DNA of 64,000 nt from Reyranella sp. Its GTDB lineage: Bacteria; Pseudomonadota; Alphaproteobacteria; Reyranellales; Reyranellaceae. This document shows positions 17,849-25,354 of the stretch, one piece after another. The stretch covers positions 248,001-312,000 of the forward strand of contig NZ_SCUT01000050.1 in NCBI RefSeq assembly GCF_004297265.1, written 5' to 3'. The notes below the pieces were generated by a model, which saw only the letters and a list, made by a program, of their open reading frames with translations, was not told where the DNA came from and did not search any database. Position 1 is the stretch's first letter. Each line of letters starts with the position of its first letter. Made by a program: the position numbers and the translations under genes.

Positions 17849-17865
17849 TGGAACAACCGGTTCCA
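17849..17865. promoter_or_regulatory. Inverted repeat between divergent STAS-like genes
   Basis: TGGAAC-AACCG-GTTCCA, a perfect six-base inverted repeat 15 bp upstream of the minus-strand STAS-like start codon. It falls in the probable leader or promoter of that gene in the 232-bp divergent region. It could be an operator; nothing else supports this. Confidence 0.35.
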
Positions 17866-18065
17866 ACAGGAGCAATGTAGAGGAAGACGAGAAAGTTTCA
17901 GCGCGAGATCAGAGGTTTTTCGGGGCATCCGGGCGATGATGCGGGCGGCGCGATCGCGTATGCCAGCAGGGGAAGCCGACAGCACTAGGCCTGCGCCACG
18001 ACGGAGTCACCCCCTCCTTTCGCAGTTCTGGCGCTGCGTTCCTGTCGCTGGCAGACTCTGCGGCC

Positions 18066-18437
18066 ATGCCGCTGAACTGGACCATCGACTCCAAGGCGAA
18101 GCTGCTCACCGCCGTCGCGGAGGGCGATGTCACGCGTGCCGATTTCGAGGCCTATCTCGACATGATCGATCAGGCTGGCCTCCATACCTATCGCAAGCTG
18201 TTCGACGGCACCCTCGCAGACACCAGCATGGGGTCGGAGCACATTCTGGCGATTGGCGTGCGTATGCGAACGTCGCACCAGACCAACCCGGTCGGCCCGC
18301 TGGCCGTCGTCGTGGCCGAGGACAAGATCGCCATGGTCTCCCGCGTGCTCGGCATGCTGGCCGCGGCGAGCCGACCGATGCGCGTCTTCCACGAGGTCGG
18401 CCCGGCACGCGAGTGGATCCGGAAGCAGCCGCTCTAG
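18066..18437 (+). CDS. SpoIIAA/STAS-like fold protein, paralog 2
   Basis: 123 residues, starting MPLNWTIDSKAKLLTAVAEG. It is a divergent paralog of the gene at 17438-17833, with the same motif order (GDVTRADFEAYL, KLFDGT, GPLAVVV, SRPMRVF and a C-terminal AREW). The fold looks like a single STAS/SpoIIAA-type domain. Two paralogs facing away from each other over one 232-bp promoter region suggest a local duplication by inversion. Function unknown. Confidence 0.7.
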   Translation: MPLNWTIDSKAKLLTAVAEGDVTRADFEAYLDMIDQAGLHTYRKLFDGTLADTSMGSEHILAIGVRMRTSHQTNPVGPLAVVVAEDKIAMVSRVLGMLAAASRPMRVFHEVGPAREWIRKQPL

Positions 18438-18507
18438 CTGGAGCGCGCGCAACCGGGAACAGATGGCGCCGTTGGTGGGCCTGACCAGCCTCCCGGGAAA
18501 AACCGCG

Positions 18508-18939
18508 ATGTCCGACCCCACGACGAACCCGCCCGCTCTTGCCATCGCCATCGACATGGTCTGCCACCTCATCGTGAAGGCTCGGGAATTCGACGCGCAG
18601 GACGTCGAGACCGATCCCGATTCGGGTTCGAATGCCGCCGACGACGGCGGCGTATCGATCCTGGAAGCGCATGGCGACGATCCGACCAGGGCCGAACTCG
18701 TGGCCTTCATCGAAGCGCTCGACGACGACGAGCAGGTCGAACTGGTGGCGCTCCTGTGGCTCGGCCGCGGCGATGGAGAGCTCGAGGACTGGGAGGATCT
18801 GCGCCGCCAGGCGCGGGAGGCCCGCAACGAGCGCACCTCCGCCTACCTGCTGGGCCAGCCCCTGCTCGCCGATCATCTCGCCGACGGGCTCTCGGCGTTC
18901 GGCCTGTCCTGCGAAAGCTTCGAGAAGGACTACCTCTAG
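18508..18939 (+). CDS. DUF3775 family protein
   Basis: 143 residues, strongly acidic. The conserved core reads LVAFIEALDDDEQVELVALLWLGRG, followed by an acidic GELEDWEDLRRQAREARN segment and a C-terminal LLADHLADGLSAFGLSCESF, matching my recollection of the DUF3775 family found in alphaproteobacteria. Function unknown. The ATG at 18508 is chosen; an in-frame ATG at 18463 is possible but neither has a strong ribosome-binding site. It follows the second STAS-like gene by 70 bp on the same strand. Confidence 0.7.
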   Translation: MSDPTTNPPALAIAIDMVCHLIVKAREFDAQDVETDPDSGSNAADDGGVSILEAHGDDPTRAELVAFIEALDDDEQVELVALLWLGRGDGELEDWEDLRRQAREARNERTSAYLLGQPLLADHLADGLSAFGLSCESFEKDYL

Positions 18940-18949
18940 CGAGCGCGGA

Positions 18950-19141
18950 TCAGGGCATCGTGCCGTGTGGCCGCCTCTCTCCCGGCCGCACGCGACGGTC
19001 CTCGTCCTCCGGCTCGACGGTGCGGGCAGTGTCGGTCTCCCGCCGGGGCACCCGCTCCTCCGTGCCAGACTCGCGCTCGATATCGATATTGTTGCGTTCG
19101 CGGGGCCTGGGATTGGGATCGGGATCGGGATCGTCGGCCAT
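18950..19141 (-). CDS. Small disordered acidic/basic protein (63 residues)
   Basis: Begins MADDPDPDPNPRPRERNN and continues with alternating Asp/Glu and Arg residues to the end; it should be intrinsically disordered. The start is set by an excellent AGGAGGAG site eight bases upstream. It lies 56 bp after the SET-domain gene on the same strand and is probably the last gene of that operon. No family recognised; it could be a soluble partner or substrate of the SET protein, which is speculation. Confidence 0.55.
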   Translation of the reverse strand: MADDPDPDPNPRPRERNNIDIERESGTEERVPRRETDTARTVEPEDEDRRVRPGERRPHGTMP

Positions 19142-19197
19142 GGCGCGCTCCTCCTCTGCTGGCAGAAGAGCGAACGGCATCGGACGCGGGCGGTTGC

Positions 19198-19638
19198 TCA
19201 GCGGCGGCGGCGCGCCTTCTTCCGCGACGTCGCCGGGACCTCCTCGTCGCGGCTGAGATTGTCGTGCCGCTCGTCCATGAGACGGTAGTCCATGGTGAGC
19301 TCCTCGCCGGCCTTGATGTCGCGCAACGCATAGTAGGTCACGTCGCCATCGTCGGAGCCGATGTTGGGATCAGCATCGTGGTTCATGTACCAGCCGGTCG
19401 AGATCCGCAGGAAGTCGAGCGGCGCCCAATAGCCGCCGCCGCTGCGGATGCCGAAGCGCTTGATCAGCTGGACCTGCGGCGAGGCGTGCGCCCGGGCGAG
19501 CGGAATGAAGCGGCTGTCCTTGCCGTCCCACACCTTGACGGCCTCGCCCTTCTTTATATCGATGTCGGCGAAGCAGCCGAGGCCGTGGATCGAGGAGGCG
19601 CCGAGATGGACGAACGCCTTGCTGGCCTTGCGCTTCAT
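19198..19638 (-). CDS. SET-domain protein (putative protein-lysine methyltransferase)
   Basis: 146 residues comprising one compact SET domain and a basic tail. The N-terminal segment SSIHGLGCFADIDIKKGE is the SET-N motif; GWYMNHDADPNIG carries the NHxxxPN S-adenosylmethionine/active-site signature; GEELTMDYR carries the catalytic tyrosine motif. The C-terminus is a KKARRRR-type tail, which may bind nucleic acid or an acidic partner. Members methylate lysines, or use other small substrates. It starts four bases after the PEP-mutase-family gene stop, so the two are co-translated. Confidence 0.85.
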   Translation of the reverse strand: MKRKASKAFVHLGASSIHGLGCFADIDIKKGEAVKVWDGKDSRFIPLARAHASPQVQLIKRFGIRSGGGYWAPLDFLRISTGWYMNHDADPNIGSDDGDVTYYALRDIKAGEELTMDYRLMDERHDNLSRDEEVPATSRKKARRRR

Positions 19639-19642
19639 GGAC

Positions 19643-20509
19643 TCAGGCCTTCACGATGAACGGCTTGGCCGCGGTGTCGTAGTCGGCATAGCCCAGCACG
19701 CCACGCAGGTCGGCCGGCGACAATGCGCTCTTGCTCTCAGCCTCGCCGGCCTTGAGCGCGGCCAGTCCCGCCTTCATGCCGGCGGCGGCCGGCGACAGCA
19801 TGCCGGTCGGATAGGTGCCGATCTTGAAGCCAAGCTTGGCGGCTTCCGCCTGCGAGGGCGTGGCGCGCGGCGCGCCCGGCGAAAGCACCGCAAAGGACGG
19901 ACGTCCCTTGGCGGCGGCGACGCCACGCCTGATCTCCTCGTCGTCGGCCGGCGAGTCGAGGAACAGGATGTCGGCCCCCTCCTCGACATACATCTCGATG
20001 CGCGCCACCGCCTCGTCGATTCCCTGCGTTGGCCGGCAGTCGGTGCGAGCCAGCACCAGGATACCGGACTCTTTCGCGGCCTCGACCGCGGCGCGGATCT
20101 TCATGCGCGCTTCCTCGCGCGGCAGGCAGGGCTTGCCGGCGGCGGTGAGCGCGCGCGGCGTGATCTTGTCCTCGATCAGCACCGCGGCGGCGCCGGCGCG
20201 GCCATAGGCGCGCACGGTGCGCTGCACGTTCATCGCATTGCCGTAGCCGTGATCGCCGTCGGCGAGGACGAGGAGATCGGGCGCGGCGCCGCGCACCATG
20301 TTGAACGAATCGAACATCTCGCCGAACGAGACGAGATCGAGATCGGGACCGCCCAGACGGCTGGCGGCCACGCAGGATCCCGAGAGGAACGCCGTCTTGA
20401 ACCCTTCGCCATAGGCCAGCTTCGCGGTCAGCCCATCCCACACGGCCGGCATGACGACGAGGCCGGGTTCGGCCAGCAGGGCGCGCAGACGTTGGGGGGC
20501 AGTGGTCAC
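19643..20509 (-). CDS. Isocitrate lyase/PEP mutase superfamily enzyme
   Basis: 288 residues starting at a GTG with GGAGGAG eight bases upstream. The alpha/beta barrel of the PEP mutase/isocitrate lyase superfamily is seen in PAVWDGLTAKLA, FLSGSCVAAS, the metal-binding LADGDHGYGN and VLIEDKITPR. The usual mobile-loop KKCGH motif is replaced by GKPCLPR, so lyase activity of the PrpB or isocitrate lyase type is doubtful; oxaloacetate decarboxylase-like or another C-C bond chemistry is more likely. First gene of an operon with the SET protein; divergent from the SBP_bac_5 receptor. Superfamily certain, reaction unknown. Confidence 0.85.
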   Translation of the reverse strand: MTTAPQRLRALLAEPGLVVMPAVWDGLTAKLAYGEGFKTAFLSGSCVAASRLGGPDLDLVSFGEMFDSFNMVRGAAPDLLVLADGDHGYGNAMNVQRTVRAYGRAGAAAVLIEDKITPRALTAAGKPCLPREEARMKIRAAVEAAKESGILVLARTDCRPTQGIDEAVARIEMYVEEGADILFLDSPADDEEIRRGVAAAKGRPSFAVLSPGAPRATPSQAEAAKLGFKIGTYPTGMLSPAAAGMKAGLAALKAGEAESKSALSPADLRGVLGYADYDTAAKPFIVKA

Positions 20510-20660
20510 AGAAATCTCCTCCGGGTGAATTTGCGGGCCGGACGATAGCAGAGATGCCGTCGCAGTCGACACGGCGACTGCAACGGGTCTAGGTTTCGCA
20601 CGCACTGCAATCGAACTGGAGAGACCAAGAACGAACAAGCGACGTCACTGGGAGGACAAC

Positions 20661-22250
20661 ATGAAGATCCCGAATGGGTGTTTCGCGTTGGTTTGCGTAG
20701 TGGCAGGAGTGATTGCATCGACAGGCGCCGCATGGGCGCAGAAGTATGGCGGCGTGCTGAAGATCCAGCACATGGATACGCCGCCCAGTGCCTCGATCCA
20801 CGAGGAAGCGACCGTTTCGGTCGCCGTGCCTTTCATGGCGCTCTACAACAACCTGGTGATCTTCGACCAGCACGTGGCGAAGAACAGCCTCGACTCCGTC
20901 GTGCCGGACCTCGCGACCGGCTGGACGCAGAAGAACGACGGCCGCGCGCTCACCTTCAGGCTGCGCGACGGCGTCAAATGGCATGACGGCAAGCCGTTCA
21001 CCGCCGAGGACGTGGGCTGCACCTTCGACCTGCTGCTCAGCCCCGACAAGCTCCGGCGCAACCCGCGCCAGGCCTGGTACGGCAACGTCGAGAAGGTGAC
21101 CGTCGACGGCCCGCTCGAGGTGACGCTCCACCTGAAGCAGCCGCAGCCGTCGCTGCTGGCCCTGCTCGCGTCGGGCTACTCGCCGATCTATCCCTGTCAC
21201 GTGCCCGCCGCCGACATGCGGCGCAGGCCCGTGGGAACCGGACCGTTCAAGCTGGCCGAGTTCAAGATGAACGAGGGCATCAAGCTGGTGAAGAATCCCG
21301 ACTACTGGAAGAAGGGACGGCCCTATCTCGACGGCATCGAGTATACGATCATACCCGATCGCTCGACGCGCATGCTGTCCTTCGTGGCCGGCAAGTTCGA
21401 CATGACCTTCCCCAGCGACGTGTCGGTGCCGCTGCTGAAGAACATCAGAAGCGATGCGCCCCACGCAAAGTGCACGATGCGCGAGACCGGCGTCAGCACC
21501 AACCTGATCGTGAATCGCGAGGTCCAGCCCTTCGACGATGCACGGATACGCCGCGCCATGGCGCTGACCCTCGACCGCCCGTCGTTCATCAGGATCCTGA
21601 GCGAGGGCGAGGGCCAGATGGGCGGCGCCATGCTGCCGCCGCCCGACGGCGTCTGGGGGCTTCCCGGCGACAAGCTCGAAGGGATCATCGGCTACGGCGA
21701 CGTGGACAAGGCCCGCGCGGAGGGGCGCGAGCTGATGAAGCAGGCGGGCTACGGGCCCGACAAGCGGCTGAAGCTCAAGGTCAGCACGCGCAACATCGCG
21801 ACGTTCAAGGATCCGGCGGTCATCCTGATCGACCAGCTCAAGCACATCTGGATCGATGGCGAACTCGAGATCATCGACACCACGATCTACTACAACAGGG
21901 TCTTCAAGAAGGACTACGTGGTGGCGCTGAACCTGAGCGGCAGCGCCGTCGACGATCCCGACGTCACCTTCTTCGAGGGCTATGCCTGCGGCAGCCTCCG
22001 CAACTACAACAACTACTGCAATCCGGAGATGACCAGACTGTTCGAGGAACAGTCGCGCGAGACCGACCGCGGCAAGCGGCAGGAACTCGTGTGGGAAATC
22101 GACCGGCGCCTCCAGGAAGACATCGCCCGGCCGATCATCAGCCACGGCCGCGCCGCCGGCTGCTGGCAGCCGCATGTGAAGGGCGTCGTCATCCAGACCA
22201 ACAGCATCTACAACGGCTGGCGTTTCGAGGACGCCTGGATCGATCGCTGA
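20661..22250 (+). CDS. Periplasmic peptide/nickel-type ABC receptor (SBP_bac_5)
   Basis: 529 residues with a signal peptide (about residues 1-26, ending GAAWA). Family 5 solute-binding features are present: GVLKIQHMDTPPS, LATGWTQKNDGRALTFRLRDGVKWHDGKPFTAEDV, and RRPVGTGPFKLAEF. Members bind oligopeptides, opines, heme or other bulky solutes for an ABC importer. No permease or ATPase genes are adjacent, so it is an orphan receptor. A terminator hairpin follows. A seven-base inverted repeat (20562-20568 / 20575-20581) lies in the divergent gap before it. Confidence 0.9.
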   Translation: MKIPNGCFALVCVVAGVIASTGAAWAQKYGGVLKIQHMDTPPSASIHEEATVSVAVPFMALYNNLVIFDQHVAKNSLDSVVPDLATGWTQKNDGRALTFRLRDGVKWHDGKPFTAEDVGCTFDLLLSPDKLRRNPRQAWYGNVEKVTVDGPLEVTLHLKQPQPSLLALLASGYSPIYPCHVPAADMRRRPVGTGPFKLAEFKMNEGIKLVKNPDYWKKGRPYLDGIEYTIIPDRSTRMLSFVAGKFDMTFPSDVSVPLLKNIRSDAPHAKCTMRETGVSTNLIVNREVQPFDDARIRRAMALTLDRPSFIRILSEGEGQMGGAMLPPPDGVWGLPGDKLEGIIGYGDVDKARAEGRELMKQAGYGPDKRLKLKVSTRNIATFKDPAVILIDQLKHIWIDGELEIIDTTIYYNRVFKKDYVVALNLSGSAVDDPDVTFFEGYACGSLRNYNNYCNPEMTRLFEEQSRETDRGKRQELVWEIDRRLQEDIARPIISHGRAAGCWQPHVKGVVIQTNSIYNGWRFEDAWIDR

Positions 22251-22257
22251 CACATAA

Positions 22258-22280
22258 CCTCCCCCGTCAAACGGGGGAGG
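22258..22280. terminator. Bidirectional terminator hairpin
   Basis: CCTCCCCCG-TCAAA-CGGGGGAGG, a perfect nine-base-pair stem in the 39-bp gap between the convergent receptor and quinone oxidoreductase genes. T-runs are weak, so it may instead be a general transcript-end or repeat hairpin. Confidence 0.6.
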
Positions 22281-22289
22281 AAACGAGGA

Positions 22290-23270
22290 TCAGTTCGCCT
22301 TCAATAAGAGCTTGCCGGCGACGCCCCGGCCTTCGAGGCGGCGGTGCATGTCCGCTGCCTCGGCTAACGGAAACACGCCTTCGATCGGCACTTTCAGCCA
22401 GCCTTCGGCGAGGCCCGCCAGCACCTGCTCGACGCCTTCCCGCCATTCGGGCGAGGTCTGGTCGATATGGCCGAGATGCAGGCGGGTGAAGGTCTGGGAG
22501 CGCGGCAGGATGCGCTCGCGGATGTTCTTGAAGGGCTGTCCCTCGGCCTCGCCGATGCTGATGATGTGGCCCAGCATCTTCACGACGCCGAACGTGCGGT
22601 CGAGCATCGTGGCACCGTAGGAGTCGATGGCGAGGTCGACGCCCTTCCCGTCGGTGAAGTCGAGCACGGCGCGTTCGAAATCGTCCTGCGAGGTCACCAC
22701 GACGCGAGAGGCGCCGAAGGCCAGCGCCTTCGCCTCCTTGCCCGGCGTGCCGGTCGTGCCGATGACTCTTGCACCGGCATGAACGGCGAGCTGGGTGCAC
22801 ATCAACCCGACGCCGCCGCCGATCGCGTTCACCAGCACCGTGTCGCCCGGCCCGATGCCGCCGTAGATCGTCCACATCATGTGCCAGGCCGTCAGGGCCT
22901 GGATGGGAAAGGCCGCCCCGACGTCGAGGCCGACCGCGTCGGGCAGCTTGATCAGGCCCTTGGCCGAGGCGACGCACTTCTCGGCGTAGGCACCGCCCTT
23001 CTCCGGAAAGGTCGCGACGCGGTCGCCCACCTTCACGCCGGTCACGCCCGCGCCCAGCGCGGCCACCGTGCCGGAGACCTCGAAGCCCAGGACCATCGGA
23101 TAGGTCATGGGATGCGGATAGATGCCCATGCGGACCTGCGTGTCGGCCCAGTTGCAGCCGGCATAGGCCACGTCGATCAGCACCTCACCCGGTCCAGGCA
23201 CCGGATCGGGCAGATCGGCCAGCACCAGTTGCTCAGGCCCCCCGGTGGCATGGATGACGACGGCTTTCAT
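22290..23270 (-). CDS. Zinc-independent NADPH:quinone oxidoreductase (MDR superfamily)
   Basis: 326 residues. Medium-chain reductase with an N-terminal GroES-like fold (MKAVVIHATGGPEQLVLADLP, then AGCNWADTQVRMG) and a nucleotide-binding domain carrying VNAIGGGVGLMCTQLA. The zinc-ligand cysteines and histidine of alcohol dehydrogenases are absent, as in quinone oxidoreductase/zeta-crystallin. Expected to reduce quinones or enones with NADPH in the cytosol. The ATG has GGGAGGAG upstream. It follows the LytTR regulator on the same strand with a 94-bp gap, so it could be co-transcribed with the two-component genes. Confidence 0.92.
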   Translation of the reverse strand: MKAVVIHATGGPEQLVLADLPDPVPGPGEVLIDVAYAGCNWADTQVRMGIYPHPMTYPMVLGFEVSGTVAALGAGVTGVKVGDRVATFPEKGGAYAEKCVASAKGLIKLPDAVGLDVGAAFPIQALTAWHMMWTIYGGIGPGDTVLVNAIGGGVGLMCTQLAVHAGARVIGTTGTPGKEAKALAFGASRVVVTSQDDFERAVLDFTDGKGVDLAIDSYGATMLDRTFGVVKMLGHIISIGEAEGQPFKNIRERILPRSQTFTRLHLGHIDQTSPEWREGVEQVLAGLAEGWLKVPIEGVFPLAEAADMHRRLEGRGVAGKLLLKAN

Positions 23271-23364
23271 GGACTCCTCCCGCAGCATTTGCGACGGAAG
23301 CCTTGCAGCTTCGGTGCCAGACCGCTCCTGCCAATGAACTCCGGGCCAGCCAGCTCCGGGCCAG

Positions 23365-24078
23365 TCAGCTCCTGTCCGCCAGCAGTTCGCGCAGACGCGC
23401 CATGGCGGCACGGCCGATCGCCAGCGGATGCTCCATGCCGTCGAGCACGAGACGGCCGGTCGAGCGCGTCGGCGCTTCGAGGCTGCGCAGCCGGTCGCGA
23501 TTGATCATCACCGACCGGCCCAGCCGGACGAAGGGCGGCGCCGGCAGCACCCCCTCGAAATGGGCGAGGGTCCGCAGAATCATGACGGCCGCCTGCCCCG
23601 CCACGAAGACGCGCGTGAAGTCACCGTCGGCGCAGATCGCCACGATCTCGGCCGGCGTGACGAACAGAACGCGCCGCGGCGTCCTGAGTTCGATCACCCC
23701 CGGCCCGGGCGGCAGGGACTGGAGCGCGAGCTGCCGCGCCGCCCGCGCCAGCGCCATCTCGAGGCGCTGCGGCTCGACGGGCTTCAGGAGATAGTCGACG
23801 GCATCCACGGCGAAGGCTTCTACCGCGTGCTCGGCGAAGGCCGTGACGAAGATCACGATGGGTGGCCGTTCCAGCGAATCGAGCAGATCGAACCCGTCAC
23901 CGCCTCCGCCCAGCTCGATGTCGAGAAAGACGAGGTCGGGCCGCAGGCCGATGATATGGGCGCGGGCCGCTTCGCCGCTGTCGGCCTCGCCCGCGATCTC
24001 GACATCGGGATGAGCGGCGAGCAGCCTCCGCATGGCACTGCGGGCGAGCGGCTCGTCGTCGACGATCAGGACCCGCAC
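23365..24078 (-). CDS. LytTR-family response regulator
   Basis: 237 residues. Receiver domain at 1 to about 120 with the acidic pair in VDDEP, phospho-acceptor Asp53 in LVFLDIELGG, the conserved Thr in FVTAFAEH and Lys in YLLKPV. The C-terminal LytTR DNA-binding domain follows (VLFVTPAEIVAICADGDFTRVF, then RLGRSVMINRDRL). LytTR regulators bind tandem direct repeats. The ATG lies inside the last codons of the kinase gene (13-bp overlap), so the pair is translationally coupled. A matching direct repeat lies upstream of the operon at 25250-25280. Confidence 0.94.
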   Translation of the reverse strand: MRVLIVDDEPLARSAMRRLLAAHPDVEIAGEADSGEAARAHIIGLRPDLVFLDIELGGGGDGFDLLDSLERPPIVIFVTAFAEHAVEAFAVDAVDYLLKPVEPQRLEMALARAARQLALQSLPPGPGVIELRTPRRVLFVTPAEIVAICADGDFTRVFVAGQAAVMILRTLAHFEGVLPAPPFVRLGRSVMINRDRLRSLEAPTRSTGRLVLDGMEHPLAIGRAAMARLRELLADRS

Positions 24079-25229
24079 GGTTCTCCCCGGAGTTCGAGCG
24101 TCGCGGTCACTTTCTTGTCGCCGGCACGCTCGCCGATCTCGGCTAAGCTGAAGGCATGCCGGTCGGGATAGTGCAGCGCGAGACGACGGCGCACATTCTC
24201 CAACCCGATGCCGGGCCGCTGGCGACGGGCCGATGGCCGCGTCGCGTCGAGCGTTCCCGTGTTCTCGACCTCGACATGCAGCGTATCGCCCGAGAGGCGG
24301 ATGTCGACGCGAAGGTCGAGTCCATCGTCACGCCGGCCATGTTTCACGGCATTCTCCACGAGCGGCTGCAGCAGGAAGCTGGCGATGCGCCGTTGCGCGG
24401 CCTCGGGCGTCACGTCGAGACGGGTATGCAGGCGGTCGCCGAAGCGCGCCTTCTGGACGGCAAGATATGCCGCGAGCCCCGCGACCTCGCCCTCGACGGT
24501 CACCACCGTGTGATTGATGCCGTCGAGCGAATGCCGAAGATAGGCCGTCAGGTTGCGCAGCATGTCCAGCGCCGCGGCCGGATGCTCGGGAATCTCCTCG
24601 GCGACGCCGTTCAGGGCGTTGAACAGGAAATGCGGGTCGAGCTGCAGGCGCAGCTGCTCGAGCTCCGCCCTCAATGCCGCGGCCTGCGCGCGCATGGTCC
24701 GGCGACGCTGTGCCTGCTTCGCCAGCTCGGCGCGCAGCCAGAAGTAGGCGAGACTCCACCCCACGAGGGCAAAGAAGTAATGCACGAATGGGACGAAAAA
24801 CTCTTCGACGCCGCGGCGACCGGGCGGCACGATCCAGGGGAGAGCCTCATGCACAAGGACGACCGTGCTTGCGATGATGAAGGCGCCCAGCAGCGAGAGC
24901 AGGCCGATCAGCGCGACGCCTACGACCGATACCCGGTTGGCGAAGGGCCGTGAGAGATAGATGCCACGCATGGCCGTCGAGATCGCCACCAGGCAGACCA
25001 GGAAGAGCGCCGTGCGCGCAAAGGCTATGGTGTAGCTATGAAAGGCGACACGCTGGGCAACCACGTCGGCGATCGCGAAGAGCCCCCAGCCCGCGATCTG
25101 AATTCGCCAGAACAGGGACAGACCGTTCCACCGGGCGAGCAGGAATGCGGACAAGGCGGGAAGCTCCGGTCGGAACGGCTGAATCCCGTGGAAGATTGGG
25201 CATTTGGCGCGAGCAGGCAAGCGCTGCAT
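24066..25229 (-). CDS. LytS/YehU-type sensor histidine kinase
   Basis: 387 residues. The N-terminal half has about four membrane helices (for example WRIQIAGWGLFAIADVVA and VVGVALIGLLSLLGAFIIAS), with little periplasmic sequence. The cytosolic half has the His_kinase domain with the H-box LQLDPHFLFNALNGVAEE and the N-box QPLVENAVKHG, followed by an HATPase domain with GIGLENVRRRL. The ATG at 25229 is preferred because GGAG lies at the right distance; the frame is open to 25322. It should phosphorylate the overlapping LytTR regulator. The signal is unknown. Confidence 0.92.
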   Translation of the reverse strand: MQRLPARAKCPIFHGIQPFRPELPALSAFLLARWNGLSLFWRIQIAGWGLFAIADVVAQRVAFHSYTIAFARTALFLVCLVAISTAMRGIYLSRPFANRVSVVGVALIGLLSLLGAFIIASTVVLVHEALPWIVPPGRRGVEEFFVPFVHYFFALVGWSLAYFWLRAELAKQAQRRRTMRAQAAALRAELEQLRLQLDPHFLFNALNGVAEEIPEHPAAALDMLRNLTAYLRHSLDGINHTVVTVEGEVAGLAAYLAVQKARFGDRLHTRLDVTPEAAQRRIASFLLQPLVENAVKHGRRDDGLDLRVDIRLSGDTLHVEVENTGTLDATRPSARRQRPGIGLENVRRRLALHYPDRHAFSLAEIGERAGDKKVTATLELRGEPCGS

Positions 25230-25249
25230 GACCGGCTCCGCAAGACCGG

Positions 25250-25280
25250 TTCGTCGACTTTCCTGCCGCTTTCGTCGACT
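25250..25280. promoter_or_regulatory. Candidate LytTR binding site (tandem direct repeat)
   Basis: TTCGTCGACT occurs at 25250-25259 and again at 25271-25280, a perfect ten-base direct repeat with an 11-base spacer, so the half-sites are 21 bp apart on the same face of the helix. This is the geometry used by LytTR regulators such as YpdB. It is 20 bp upstream of the kinase start and 74 bp upstream of the cellulase start, in the only intergenic region between the LytS/LytTR operon and the multidomain cellulase. Confidence 0.6.
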
Positions 25281-25354
25281 AGGGACGGAGGCGCCGATGT
25301 AACGCCTCAATGTCGATGGCATCTGTCACGCACGCAACCGAGCGGAGGGAAGCG

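Noticed and set aside
23337..23372. Short tandem CCGGGCCAG-CAGCTCC direct repeats after the quinone oxidoreductase start
   Set aside because: Two imperfect copies only, partly inside the LytTR gene end; no reason to call a functional site.
25230..25322. Upstream extension of the sensor kinase to an ATG at 25322
   Set aside because: It would pass through the direct repeat, adds an Arg-rich segment with no domain, and the ATG at 25229 has a better ribosome-binding site.
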